Source: Aldehydirespirator sp965220485 (GTDB lineage: Bacteria > Actinomycetota > Acidimicrobiia > Acidimicrobiales > Aldehydirespiratoraceae). Taken from it: a stretch of DNA of 64,000 nucleotides. The translations under genes and the position numbers were made by a program. The stretch is from contig OZ244832.1 in the NCBI GenBank assembly GCA_965220485.1, forward strand, positions 3,534,001 through 3,598,000, written 5' to 3'. The notes under the pieces were generated by a model. That model was not told the origin of the DNA and ran no database searches. It was given only the letters and a program-made list of their open reading frames with translations. The stretch's first letter is position 1; each line of letters starts with the position of its first letter. Shown one piece after another: positions 51,335 to 60,705 of the stretch.

Positions 51335-52405
51335 CTAGGCCGCGAGGACCTCGCTTATGCCCATGGCCGCGGGGACCTCGACCTGGTCGAAGCGGCACGA
51401 CTCGGGAGTGCGGTCGGGGCGCCAGCGCACGAAGCGGGTGGTGCCCCGGAAGCGGCCGTTGAGCATGGCCTCGTACTTGACCTCGGCCACCAGCTCGATG
51501 CGCAGCGGCACCCAGGGCTGCTGCCCTCGCTGGCCGGACCAGCGGTTGGGGGTGCCGGGCATCACCGCGCCCTCGTGGTGGGCCGCGGGATCCATCCATT
51601 CCGCCCAGGGGTGGTCGCGGGGGTCGTCCATCACGTGGGGTTTCAGCTCGTCGAGCAGCTCGCGGCGGCGCTGGGCGGCGAAGCTGGCCGCAACTCCGCA
51701 GTGGTGCAGGTTGCCGGAGGCGTCGTGCAGGCCCACCACCAGCGAGCCCACGCCCTCACCGTCGACGTGCATCCGGTAGCCGGCCACCACCACATCGAGC
51801 GTGCGGGTGTGCTTGACCTTGAACTGGGACCGCTTGTTGGGCTCGTAGGTCCCGGCGCGGGGCTTGGCGATGAGGCCGTCGAGCCCCGCGCCCTCAAAGC
51901 GCTCGTACCAGTCCCGAGCGAGGCTCCGGTCGAGAGTGGAGGGGGCCAGGTGGACCGGGGCCTGGAAAGCGCCCGCCATCGCCTCCAGCACCGCACGCCG
52001 GTCGCGGAACGGCTCGGCCATGAGGTCGGTGTCGGCCGCGGCCAGCACGTCGAACGCCACGAACTCGGCTGGCGTCTCGGCCGCCAGGCGATTGATCCGG
52101 CTCTCGGCGGGATGGATGCGCTGTTGCAGCGCGTCGAAGCCCAACCGGTCGTCGATGGGCACGATGATCTCGCCGTCGACCACCGCCTGGGCCGGCAGTG
52201 CAGCCTTCAGCGGCTCGATCAACTCGGGGAAGTAGCGGGTCAGGGGACGCTCGTTGCGGCTGCCCAACTCCACCTCGTCGCCGTCGCGGAACACGATGCA
52301 GCGGAAGCCGTCCCACTTCGGCTCGAAGGCCAGATCGCCGTCGGGGATCCCGCTGACTGCCCTAGCCAGCATCGGCTTCACCGGCGGCATCACAGGCAGG
52401 TCCAC
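51335..52405 (-). CDS. ATP-dependent DNA ligase (LigC-like)
   Basis: A 356-residue ligase without an N-terminal DNA-binding domain. The adenylation lysine is Lys30 in FEPKWDGFR (motif I); motif III FVAFDVLA, motif IV GLIAKPRAGTYEP and motif V FKVKHTRTLD follow, then an OB fold (VGLHDASGNLHHCG ... LVAEVKYEAMLNGRFRGTT). Size and the C-terminal HEGAVMPGTPNRW segment fit actinobacterial LigC, a repair ligase. GTG 52405 with TAGGCT seven bases upstream (leaderless). Confidence 0.92.
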   Translation of the reverse strand: MDLPVMPPVKPMLARAVSGIPDGDLAFEPKWDGFRCIVFRDGDEVELGSRNERPLTRYFPELIEPLKAALPAQAVVDGEIIVPIDDRLGFDALQQRIHPAESRINRLAAETPAEFVAFDVLAAADTDLMAEPFRDRRAVLEAMAGAFQAPVHLAPSTLDRSLARDWYERFEGAGLDGLIAKPRAGTYEPNKRSQFKVKHTRTLDVVVAGYRMHVDGEGVGSLVVGLHDASGNLHHCGVAASFAAQRRRELLDELKPHVMDDPRDHPWAEWMDPAAHHEGAVMPGTPNRWSGQRGQQPWVPLRIELVAEVKYEAMLNGRFRGTTRFVRWRPDRTPESCRFDQVEVPAAMGISEVLAA

Positions 52406-52517
52406 TCGGCTGAGCCTACGTCCCCGGTCGTCTTGTAGTCTCGGGCCCGACGAATGAGCCGACGCTCCGGGCCGGGCCGAGGGACCTCTGGCGCGGGCGG
52501 CTGCCTACCATGCTGGC

Positions 52518-53657
52518 ATGAGCACCGACATACGTCCCTTCACCGTCTCAGTGGCCGACGCCGAGATCGACGATCTGCGCGACCGGCTGGCCCGCACCCG
52601 CTGGCCCGAGCCCGAGGTCGTCGACGACTGGTCCCAGGGGATCCCTCTGGCGCACCTGCGGGAGGTGTGCGAGTACTGGGCCAACGACTACGACTGGCGA
52701 CGCTGCGAGGACTCCATCAACGCCCGGCCCAACTTCATCACCAACATCGACGGCCTCGACATCCACTTCCAGCACATCCGCTCGGCCCACGACGACGCCC
52801 TGCCCATGATCGTCACCCACGGCTGGCCCGGCTCGGTGCTGGAGTTCACCAAGATCATCGAACCGCTCGTCGATCCGGTGCCCCACGAGGGAGGCGAGAG
52901 CGACGCCTTCCACCTGGTGCTGCCGTCGCTGCCCGGCTACGGCTTCAGTGCCAAGCCGTCGGCACCGGGCACCGGCGTGGAGCGCATCGCCGCGATGTGG
53001 GACGAGTTGATGGGCCGTCTCGGCTACGACAGCTACGTAGCCCAGGGCGGCGACTGGGGATCGGCGGTGACCACCCACATCGGGATGCAGAACCTCGGCA
53101 GGTGCCGGGCCATCCACACCAACATGCCGGTGGCCGGGCCGTCCAAGGAGTCGATGGCGGACCTGACGGCCAAGGAGCAGGCCGCGCTGGAGTCGATGGG
53201 CTACTACGACAAGTGGGACTCGGGGTACTCCAAGCAGCAGTCGAGCCGTCCCCAGACCATCGGCTACAGCCTGGTGGACTCGCCGGCGGGACTGGCGGGC
53301 TGGATCCTCGAGAAGTTCTGGTCGTGGACCGACCGCAGCGCCCACCCCGAGGACTACTACAGCCGCGACCAGCTGCTCGACAACGTGTCGCTGTACTGGT
53401 TCACGGCCACGGGGGCGTCGTCGGCCCGGCTGTACTGGGAGAGCTTCGCCAGCTTCGCGGGCGGCGAAGTGGACATCCCCACCGGGTGCAGCATCTTCCC
53501 CAACGAGGTCTTCCGAGCCAGCAGGCGTTGGGCGGCCAAGCGCTACACCGACATCAGGTACTGGAACGAACCCGACAAGGGCGGGCACTTCGCGGCCTTC
53601 GAGCAGCCCGAGCTGTTCGTGGCCGAGATGCGGGCCGCCTTCAAGTTCCTGAGCTAG
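52518..53657 (+). CDS. epoxide hydrolase (EHN-type alpha/beta hydrolase)
   Basis: A 379-residue enzyme. The N-terminal EHN domain (VADAEIDDLRDRLARTRWPE) is followed by an alpha/beta hydrolase: oxyanion HGWPGS, nucleophile Asp in VAQGGDWGSAVTTH, and the base His in DKGGHFAAFEQPELF. It opens epoxides to diols via an ester intermediate; the physiological epoxide is unknown. ATG 52518 with TACCAT six bases upstream. Divergent from the LigC-like ligase gene. Confidence 0.94.
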   Translation: MSTDIRPFTVSVADAEIDDLRDRLARTRWPEPEVVDDWSQGIPLAHLREVCEYWANDYDWRRCEDSINARPNFITNIDGLDIHFQHIRSAHDDALPMIVTHGWPGSVLEFTKIIEPLVDPVPHEGGESDAFHLVLPSLPGYGFSAKPSAPGTGVERIAAMWDELMGRLGYDSYVAQGGDWGSAVTTHIGMQNLGRCRAIHTNMPVAGPSKESMADLTAKEQAALESMGYYDKWDSGYSKQQSSRPQTIGYSLVDSPAGLAGWILEKFWSWTDRSAHPEDYYSRDQLLDNVSLYWFTATGASSARLYWESFASFAGGEVDIPTGCSIFPNEVFRASRRWAAKRYTDIRYWNEPDKGGHFAAFEQPELFVAEMRAAFKFLS

Positions 53658-53742
53658 GCGCCCGCTCCCGATTGGACGCGGGTTGCCAACAGCGCCCTCT
53701 GCGAATCTCGGGAGCGAAGACTGTCGTATATGCATAGAAACC

Positions 53743-53761
53743 GCCCCAAGAATTCTGGGGC
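53743..53761. terminator. hairpin between convergent genes
   Basis: GCCCCA pairs with TGGGGC around AGAATTC, between the epoxide hydrolase stop and the convergent DUF1214 pseudogene. Nearly the same sequence occurs at 26685. Confidence 0.45.
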
Positions 53762-53776
53762 AGCCCGCGAGTCCGA

Positions 53777-54616
53777 CTAGACGGCGATGACCCGCACTTC
53801 GGGCTCGATGTCCTCGACGGCCTGGTTCCAGCGCAGGCCGATTGCGCCGAAGCGGTGGCCGTCGGTGGACATCCAGTTTCCGAAGCCGGGATCGGAGGCG
53901 GCCACGACGATGCGAACTGAGCCGTCGGGCTCGTAACGAGCGGTGCGCTTGTTGACGGTCACCGGCAGCCGTCGGTAGTCGAGGCTCTCCATCCAGCGGT
54001 TGTCCACCTGGAAGTTCCAGTAGAAGCACTCCGGCGGGGGAACTCGATCAGCAGAGCCTCACCCTCGTCGAGGTCGTAGGCGCCGTGGCGGAAGATCTGA
54101 TTGGGGTCGCCCCAGGCCCCCTGCATCGGCCCCGCCTCGAGGGTCAGGGCGTTGCGAGCGTCGGCGCCGAGGTCGTCCACCCAGTCGGTAAAGATCGCAG
54201 AGCATCCCGCCACGAACGCCGCGGCCGACTCCAGCGCCCGCCCGAACCGCTCGGCTGACAGCGGCGACGGCAGGTCGTCGTGGTCGAGGCATTCGATCCG
54301 CATCGAGATCGGCACCTCGGCGTCGCGGTCCAGGAAGAACTGCCGGATCGCGATGAGGTTCGGCTCGGGACTGGTCTGCAGCCAGTTGTCGCCCCGGCGC
54401 TCAGGTCCGACGAAGATCTCGAAGCGGCCGTCATCGTCGACGATCAGATCCCCGCCGTGCAGGAAGCCGGCTCGGCCGAGACGGTCCTGGCCCGCGCCGT
54501 AGTTCCCGGTGAAGGCCGTGATCGACAGGTAGTGCACGGTGCCCCGGTGGCCGGAGATGCGGTAGTTCGGTGCCGACCTCGTCCTTCTCGGCGTGAGCGT
54601 CCTCGTGCTGAGCCAA
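53777..54616 (-). pseudogene. DUF1214-type protein, 5'-truncated and frameshifted
   Basis: Reading on the minus strand, an opening LLAQHEDAHAEKDEV-like frame gives way to NYRISGHRGTVHYLSITAFT, GRFEIFVGPERRGDNWL and ECLDHDDLPSPLSAERFGRA; a one-base loss in a C run at about 54037-54041 then shifts to ECFYWNFQVDNRWMESLDYR, and VVAASDPGFGNWMSTDGHR. The family is normally longer at the N-terminus. Two frameshifts and truncation make it inactive, unless the C-run shift is a sequencing error. Confidence 0.65.
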
Positions 54617-54626
54617 GAGCTGGGGG

Positions 54627-54783
54627 ATGCCTGATGGGTGCCCCGCGAGTTTCGATGTCTATTTTCGAAACAGTTTCATAGTGACAGTCGCTTCGGTGGT
54701 GCTGGTAGTATTCTTCTCCGCAATGGCGGGGTTCGCTCTGACTGAATACGACTTCAAGGGCAACACCCTACTGTCTCTTTATC
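54627..54783 (+). pseudogene. sugar ABC permease (MalG-like) fragment
   Basis: About 50 residues: YFRNSFIVTVASVVLVVFFS, then AMAGFALTEYDFKGNTLL. This is the FxNSxxVxxxxxxxxxxxxxxAxYAxxRxxFxG segment of binding-protein-dependent sugar permeases. Both ends are lost; the 3' junction falls directly into a nagA frame. Confidence 0.65.
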
Positions 54784-55803
54784 TGGTTCGACCTGCAAAT
54801 CAACGGCGGCTACGGCCACGACCTCCAAGACGACCCGGGGCTCGTATGGGAACTAGGACGCCAGCTTCCCCGCAGCGGGGTGACGTCATTTCTCCCGACG
54901 ATCATCTCAGGGCCCCGCAGCCGCACCCGCTCGATGCTGGAGACGCTGCGGGACCGCCCCACCGGCTACTGCGGCGCGGAACCCTTCGGAGCCCACTTCG
55001 AGGGCCCGATGCTCAATACCGGGCACTCCGGCGCGCACCGGCACGAACACCTGACCGGCGCCGGCGCCGACGTGATCAATGGCTGGCATCGCGCCACCGG
55101 CGTCGCCATGGTGACGATCGCTCCCGAGCTGACCAATGCGCTCGAAGTCATTGGCGAGCTCAGCCGGAGAGGCATCGTCGCCGCCGCCGGCCACTCGGGC
55201 GCTACCACCGACGAGACGCTGGCGGCCATCGCCGCCGGCGTGAGCACGGTGCCCCACCTTTTCAATGCGATGGCCCCTCTCGGGCATCGAAGTCCCAATC
55301 TGGTCGGCGTGGCCCTGGCGGACAAGCGCCTCACCGCCACCATGATCGTCGACGGCGTGTACAGCGACCCCATCGCGGTGGCCGCGGCCTGGAACGCCAA
55401 GGGGCCCGACGGGATCGCCCTGGTGACCGACGCCGTCGCGGCAATGGGGCAGCCGCCCGGCGCCCGCCGGCTGTCCGGCACTCCCACCGTCTTCGATGGA
55501 GTGAGCGTCCGGACTGCTGACGGTGTTCTGGCCGGCAGCGTGCTGAGCATGGATCAGGCTGCAGCCAATCTTGCAGAGTTCACGGGCTGTGACCGGCACG
55601 AAGCCCTAGCGGCCGCGACCTCCATACCGGCGGGGATCATCGGCGAGACCCGCCGCGGGCGCCTGGATCCGGGCTCGATCGCCGACCTAGTGCTCCTTGA
55701 TGACGACTACCGGGTCCATGCGACGATATGCGGTGGTCGAGTCGCCTACGTTGACGATGCAGCCCAGCACCGTCTCCCGGGATCGCTCGTGAAGGTCTCA
55801 TAA
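54784..55803 (+). pseudogene. nagA: N-acetylglucosamine-6-phosphate deacetylase, 5'-truncated
   Basis: Starts abruptly at WFDLQINGGYGHDLQDD, the first barrel strand of NagA, so about 45 N-terminal residues are missing. Metal ligands remain: Glu in FGAHFEGPML, His in VAAAGHSG and His in VPHLFNAMAPLGH, as does the catalytic Asp in LVTDAVAAMG. The only start (GTG 54880) would drop the first strand. It was joined to a MalG fragment by deletion. Removes acetate from GlcNAc-6-P when intact; five bases upstream of nagB. Confidence 0.75.
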
Positions 55804-55808
55804 CCGCA

Positions 55809-56594
55809 ATGGAGATCGTCATTACTGGTTCGGCCCGAGAGGCTGCGATCATCGCGGCCGACGCTTTCGAGCGTCTGCTATCGGGCACAGATCGTCCCGT
55901 CGTCGGGTTGGCCACGGGCAGCTCCCCACTTCCCACCTACCACGAGCTCATTGAGCGTTACCGCGATCAGCGGGTGAGTTTCGCTCGCACGCGGGCGCTT
56001 CTGCTCGATGAGTACGTGGGCCTTGACCCCGAACATCCACAGTTGTGCCGAAGCTTCATCCAGCGCGAGCTCATCGACCATTTGGACGTTCCAGCGGGCG
56101 CTCTGGTCGCTCCGGAATGCGCCTCAGCGGATCTCGCCGCGGCGGGAGAGACCTACGAGCGGCGCATTGCAGACGCCGGTGGCATCGACTTGCAGGTGCT
56201 CGGCATCGGACGCAACGGCCACATAGGATTCAACGAGCCGCCGTCCTCGCTTGCGTCGAGAACACGCCTGACAACACTCGCCGCGGCAACACGCAAGGAC
56301 AATGCCCGCTTCTTCGATGACGACCCGGACATGGTGCCCCGACATGGGATCACGCAGGGCATCGGCACCATTCTCGAGGCTCGACATATCGTGTTGATTG
56401 CCACCGGCGAGGCCAAGAGCGGGCCGATCGCCAGGGCTGTGGAGGGACCGGTGACTGCGATGGTGCCGGCATCCGCTCTACAGATACACCCCCACACCAC
56501 GGTCATCGTCGACGAAGCCGCCGGCCGGCAACTGAAACACGCCGACTACTACCGCGAGGCATATCGCAACAAACCCGCTTGGCAACACATCTGA
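55809..56594 (+). CDS. nagB: glucosamine-6-phosphate deaminase
   Basis: A 261-residue enzyme that converts glucosamine-6-P to fructose-6-P and ammonia. VGLATGSSPLPTYHEL binds phosphate, LLLDEYVGL holds the catalytic Asp, GIGRNGHIGFNEP and RHGITQGIGTIL are family blocks. Complete and in frame, five bases after the truncated nagA. With nagA and the sugar permease damaged, GlcNAc use through this locus is probably lost even though nagB is intact. Confidence 0.95.
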   Translation: MEIVITGSAREAAIIAADAFERLLSGTDRPVVGLATGSSPLPTYHELIERYRDQRVSFARTRALLLDEYVGLDPEHPQLCRSFIQRELIDHLDVPAGALVAPECASADLAAAGETYERRIADAGGIDLQVLGIGRNGHIGFNEPPSSLASRTRLTTLAAATRKDNARFFDDDPDMVPRHGITQGIGTILEARHIVLIATGEAKSGPIARAVEGPVTAMVPASALQIHPHTTVIVDEAAGRQLKHADYYREAYRNKPAWQHI

Positions 56595-56728
56595 TCGCGG
56601 CGTTCCTACTGGCGTTGACCCGTCTGACGCGGGGCGAGAGCTTGGAACCACTGAAGGCAAGCATGAGTTTGTAGTGTTGGAGGCAACGGGTGCCTCAACA
56701 TGGTGAGTGCCTCAATATGGGAGGAAAA

Positions 56729-57943
56729 ATGTTCCGAGCTCGAATGGCCGGGATCCTGGCGGCCACGGTGGTGCTGGTGGCGGCGGCCTGCAGCGGCGAG
56801 AACGGCGAGACCGTCACCGACGTTCCCCAGGATCAGGCTGAGACACCAGCAGACGCGACATCGGCCACCTCGGACGATTCATCCGAGGCGAGTGACCCGG
56901 CCGAGGGCGATACCTCAGAGGGCTCCGCGGCGGACGCAGACGAGCCGGATGACCCCGGCTCGTCCGAGGACCGAGAAGACGCCGCGCCTGCGGACCCCGA
57001 AGACGCCGCGCCTGCGGACCCCGAGACCCTCCTGGCGTCGGCCACAACGCAGCTCGACGGCCGCTCCGTGCGCGGCGAGGCCATGATCGACGTGGGACCG
57101 GGGGTCAAGCTGTCGACGCGCTTCGATTCCGATGCCGACGGCGACCTGGCGGCGACGGTCGAGCTTCCGCCCGGAATGGATCCACAATTTCCTGACGGCG
57201 CCGACGCCGAGGTTCGGTATGTGAGCGGCATCATCTACGTGCGGCCCTCGGTGCCTGCTGAAACCCTGGCTGAATTGGGTGTCGACGAGGCCTGGTACGT
57301 AGCTGAGCCTGTCGGGGGCAGCGACCCGATGATCGACGCCATCGGGTCGGCGGGAGGGGTGATGTGCGTCTTCTCCCAGTCGCTCGACGCTCCCTTTGAC
57401 GATTGCGATCCGCTGGGCGAGACCGGAACTCTCATGGAGGCTGCCAGCGAAGCGGAGATCGTCGGCCGCGAGGACGTGCGGGGCACAGAGGCCACCAGAG
57501 TGCGTTTCCAGGTGTCCCTGCTCGACTTGGTGGGAGAGGCGTTGGGCGGGGCGCCCGACGAGGGCGAGGCGGGCACGGCGGAGGGCGACGACCCCGATGG
57601 CGGTGACTCGGACCCGTTCGCAGAAGGGTTTGAGCAGTTCTTCGACACCGGCTTCGAAGTGGACATATGGATCGACGACGAGAACCTGATCCGGCGCTTG
57701 ACCTTCGATCTCGCGTCAATGTTCGCGGGCTTTGCCGGTCCCGACGACGAGGTGCCCTCGAACCTGATCACCCTCGAGTTCTACGACTTCGATGCCGACA
57801 TCAGCGTTGATGCCCCGCCGCCCGAGCTGATCGTGGACGACCCGAGCCTGCTTAGGGGCGACTCAGGCGGCGGCTCCGTGGTCGAGCCCTACGACGACGA
57901 GTACGAGGAAACCTACGGCGAGACGGACGAGTCCGGGCCGTAG
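56729..57943 (+). CDS. secreted lipoprotein, LppX/LprG-like
   Basis: A 404-residue lipoprotein. Signal peptide MFRARMAGILAATVVLVAAA then Cys21, a clear lipobox (VAAAC). Residues about 25-110 are a Glu/Asp/Ala-rich linker with a doubled EDAAPADP. The folded part (TQLDGRSVRGEAMIDVGPGV, VRYVSGIIYVR, REDVRGTEATRVRFQVSL, EVDIWIDDENLIRRLTFDL) has the alternating strand pattern of lipid-binding LppX/LprAFG proteins. GGAGG four bases before ATG 56729. Surface anchored. Confidence 0.75.
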   Translation: MFRARMAGILAATVVLVAAACSGENGETVTDVPQDQAETPADATSATSDDSSEASDPAEGDTSEGSAADADEPDDPGSSEDREDAAPADPEDAAPADPETLLASATTQLDGRSVRGEAMIDVGPGVKLSTRFDSDADGDLAATVELPPGMDPQFPDGADAEVRYVSGIIYVRPSVPAETLAELGVDEAWYVAEPVGGSDPMIDAIGSAGGVMCVFSQSLDAPFDDCDPLGETGTLMEAASEAEIVGREDVRGTEATRVRFQVSLLDLVGEALGGAPDEGEAGTAEGDDPDGGDSDPFAEGFEQFFDTGFEVDIWIDDENLIRRLTFDLASMFAGFAGPDDEVPSNLITLEFYDFDADISVDAPPPELIVDDPSLLRGDSGGGSVVEPYDDEYEETYGETDESGP

Positions 57944-57950
57944 CCGGCCC

Positions 57951-58649
57951 TCAGCCTCGCTCCGGTTGGGAGCGCTCGTCGGGGGTGCGGCCGGCCAGGT
58001 CGGCTATGGACTCCGGAGGCTCGGCGCCGCTAGTCAGATCAGCGGAGGGGATCGGCGCCTCGAAGCGGGTGGTGATCGGCACCATGCCGGCCCACCACGG
58101 ACCGGCAATGTCGTCGGGCTCGTCGCCCGGATCGCCGGCGCGGACCTTGGCCGACGCCTCTGTCAGTGGCAGCTCCAGCACCAGCGTCTTGCGGAGATCT
58201 ATCTGCGATGGCGGGCGGACGGAGTCCCAGTGGGCCACTACGTGGTCGGTGACGAACTTGAGCGCTCGGCGCTTGCCCTCCTCGTCGTCGATGCGCCGGG
58301 CCCGGCCCCGCACCACCACCGACCGGTAGTTCATCGAGTTGTGGAACGGCGTGCGAGCCATCACCAGCCCGTCGAGATGGGTGACGGTAACGCACACCTC
58401 GTGGCCTTCTCCGGTGCCGAGCAGGTGGTTGGCGGCCGCGCCGTGCAGGTAGAGCCGCTCGCGGTCGTGCCCGTAGGCCATGGGCAGCACCAGAGGCCCC
58501 TCGGGCGTGGTCACTCCCACATGGGCGATCAGCCCGGCGTCGAGGATCCCGAGGATGTCGTCGCGCTCGTAGCGAGCCCGCGGCTCTCCCCGCCGCACTC
58601 GCGTGCGTGCCGACGGCGCCCCGCCGAGGTCAGCTTCATGTGTGCTCAT
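57951..58649 (-). CDS. PPOX-fold FMN-binding protein
   Basis: A 232-residue pyridoxamine-5'-phosphate-oxidase-like (Pyridox_ox_2) protein: ERDDILGILDAGLIAHVGVT, LVLPMAYGHDRERLYLHG, VCVTVTHLDGLVMARTPFHN, then YRSVVVRGRARRIDDEEGK. Probably binds a flavin; substrate unknown. ATG 58649; TAGCCT six bases upstream is the likely -10 and overlaps the target site of the IS1380 inserted at 58664. Confidence 0.88.
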   Translation of the reverse strand: MSTHEADLGGAPSARTRVRRGEPRARYERDDILGILDAGLIAHVGVTTPEGPLVLPMAYGHDRERLYLHGAAANHLLGTGEGHEVCVTVTHLDGLVMARTPFHNSMNYRSVVVRGRARRIDDEEGKRRALKFVTDHVVAHWDSVRPPSQIDLRKTLVLELPLTEASAKVRAGDPGDEPDDIAGPWWAGMVPITTRFEAPIPSADLTSGAEPPESIADLAGRTPDERSQPERG

Positions 58650-58663
58650 CCCCGCAGGCTAAG

Positions 58664-60280
58664 CCTGGATCCACCGATGCGGTGAGCGCGGCGGGGGTTG
58701 GCGCGTCCACGAGAAAGGCCTCCTGACATGGGAGAATGCTGTTCGAGACGACGGTCATTCTGGCCATGTGGGGAGGCACTTCCTGTGAGCAGCATACCTG
58801 GTGGCATCGACGCGATCGAGGCGGTGTTCGACGACGGGTCTTTGGTGGGGGACGCGGGCTTGTTGCTGGCGGGCACGGTGATGGACCGGCTGGGCCTGGA
58901 GGCGATGATCGACGCGGCGGTGCGCCCGCCCGCCGCGGGCCGCGGGTCGGGCTCCAAGGTGCTGTCGGTGGTGGCGTCGATGCTGGTGGGCGGGTCGTTC
59001 ATCGACGACACCGACCGGCTGCGGGCCGGCTCTACGGGGGCGGTGCTGGCGTTTGAGCCGTTGGCGGCGTCGACTCTGGGAACGTTTCTGCGGTCGTTCG
59101 CTTTCGGGCATGTGCGCCAGCTCGACCGCGTCCATGAGCTGGCTCTGGGTCGGGCGTGGTCTGTGGGCGCGTCGGCGGAGGCGGCCGAGATGACGGTGGA
59201 TCTGGACTCGACGGTCTGTGAGGTGTTCGGCAAGTCCAAGCACGGCGCGGCCTACGGCCACACCAAGGTGCTGGGGTATCACCCGCTGGTGGCGGTGCGC
59301 GACGACACCGGCGAGGTGCTGCACTCCCGGATGCGGTCGGGGTCCTCCCAGCGCGGCCACCTGCGCTTCGCCGCTGAGACGCTGGCGCGCCTTCGGCGCC
59401 TGGCGCCGCACACAGCGGTGACGGTGCGCGCCGATGCGGGGTTCTTCAGCTATGAGATGCTCGACAAGCTCAAGGCCCACAACGCGCGCTACTCGATCAC
59501 GATCCCACAGAACGCCAAGGTCAAAACAGCCGTCGACGGCATCGACGAGGGGGCCTGGAAGCCCATCGCCTACACCCGGGGAGGCGAGGCCCAAGTCGCT
59601 GAGACCACCATCACAACCGGCCGCCGCGACCCCCAAGGACCCCGCACCCTGCGCCTCATCGACCGCCGCACCCGCCTCATCGGCGCCCAAGCCCAGCTAT
59701 GGCCCAACTGGCGCCACCACACCTTCATCACCGACCGAGACGACCTCGACACCGAAGCCGCCGACGCCTACCACCGCGCCCACGCCCGCGTCGAGCTCGC
59801 CATTGGCGACCTCAAAGACACCGGGCTGCGCCACTGCCCCTCGGGCAAGTTCTTCGCCAACGGCGCCTGGCTCGCCTGCGCCGCGCTCGCCCACAACCTC
59901 ACACGCTGGTGCGCCCGCCTGGGCCGAACCCAGCACCCAGCCAAGCTCACAGTCGCCGCCACCGTCCGCCGGCGGCTGCTCACCGTGGCGGGCCGCCTCG
60001 TCAACCACAGCGGCCGCCACAAACTCCGCCTGCCCGCCAACTGGCCCTGGGCCCACACCTACACCCGCGCCCTGAAACACACCCGCAACCTCCCCCAACT
60101 CATCTGACCCCCACCCCCGGCCCGGCGCAGCCAACAAGCACCCCAAGCGCCACCAACCCACCAACGCCACACACCCCCGACCCAACACGCCACAGCACCG
60201 CACCCGCCCGCCCCACACCGGCCACAGCACCCACCTGACCCCCGACCGGACACACACCAACCACCACCGGTGGATCCAGG
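58664..60280 (+). mobile_element. IS1380-family insertion sequence, second type
   Basis: Inverted ends CCTGGATCCACCG (58664-58676) and CGGTGGATCCAGG (60268-60280), perfect, flanked by a 5-bp duplication CTAAG (58659-58663, 60281-60285). 1617 bp. It inserted between the PPOX gene promoter and a short-class inverted-repeat element whose own end is CTAAG. Confidence 0.94.
58785..60107 (+). CDS. IS1380-family transposase, second type
   Basis: A 440-residue DDE transposase, clearly diverged from the one at 43735. First Asp in MTVDLDSTVCEVFGKSKHGA, then YGHTKVLGYHPLVAVRDDTG, second Asp in VRADAGFFSYEML, and the Glu in AHARVELAIGDLKDTGL. GTG 58785 is chosen for its GGGGAGG ribosome-binding site; the frame is open from 58698. 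Intact. Confidence 0.93.
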   Translation: MSSIPGGIDAIEAVFDDGSLVGDAGLLLAGTVMDRLGLEAMIDAAVRPPAAGRGSGSKVLSVVASMLVGGSFIDDTDRLRAGSTGAVLAFEPLAASTLGTFLRSFAFGHVRQLDRVHELALGRAWSVGASAEAAEMTVDLDSTVCEVFGKSKHGAAYGHTKVLGYHPLVAVRDDTGEVLHSRMRSGSSQRGHLRFAAETLARLRRLAPHTAVTVRADAGFFSYEMLDKLKAHNARYSITIPQNAKVKTAVDGIDEGAWKPIAYTRGGEAQVAETTITTGRRDPQGPRTLRLIDRRTRLIGAQAQLWPNWRHHTFITDRDDLDTEAADAYHRAHARVELAIGDLKDTGLRHCPSGKFFANGAWLACAALAHNLTRWCARLGRTQHPAKLTVAATVRRRLLTVAGRLVNHSGRHKLRLPANWPWAHTYTRALKHTRNLPQLI

Positions 60281-60378
60281 CTAAGGACGTGCGCGGATAG
60301 GCGTTGTATCGGCTGTGAATTCGTTGGGATTTCGGGGATATTCAAGGCCATCGCTCACCTATTCGCGCAGCCCCTAAG
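60281..60378. repeat. short-class inverted-repeat element C (98 bp, 50-bp unique core)
   Basis: CTAAGGACGTGCGCGGATAG then GCG, exactly 50 bp of unique sequence (60304-60353), then CTCACCTATTCGCG and CAGCCCCTAAGG. Its left CTAAG served as the target duplication of the IS at 58664. Confidence 0.85.
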
Positions 60379-60410
60379 GCTCGATGACCGAGTCGGAGAT
60401 GGAACGCTTG

Positions 60411-60659
60411 CTACGCCAGCGTGCGTTCGTTTCTCGGGCCGCCCAGCGCCTCCATACTGTCGCGGATGTCGACCGCTCGGACTCCGGTGGCCGCGGTTAC
60501 ATCCCTGATCGCCGACTGGATCGCATGCTGTCGAGTCGGGGCTACTCGGTCGAACTCGACGGTGCGGTGGCCGATGGTGGCGCCGGTGCAGTCCGCCGCG
60601 TAGAGCGTCTCTAGGACGTCGTCGCCGAGCGGTCGCGGCCATCGGTGACCAACACCAAG
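60411..60659 (-). pseudogene. unrecognised gene remnant
   Basis: A minus-strand frame without a start: GHRWPRPLGDDVLETLYAAD, then ATIGHRTVEFDRVAPTRQHA and DVTAATGVRAVDIRDSMEAL. Composition and predicted secondary structure look protein-like. No family recognised; the 5' end is missing. Confidence 0.35.
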
Positions 60660-60705
60660 TGATGCACAGGGTTCTCGCTCTGAGACGCCTGTCGCGGATC
60701 GCGAC

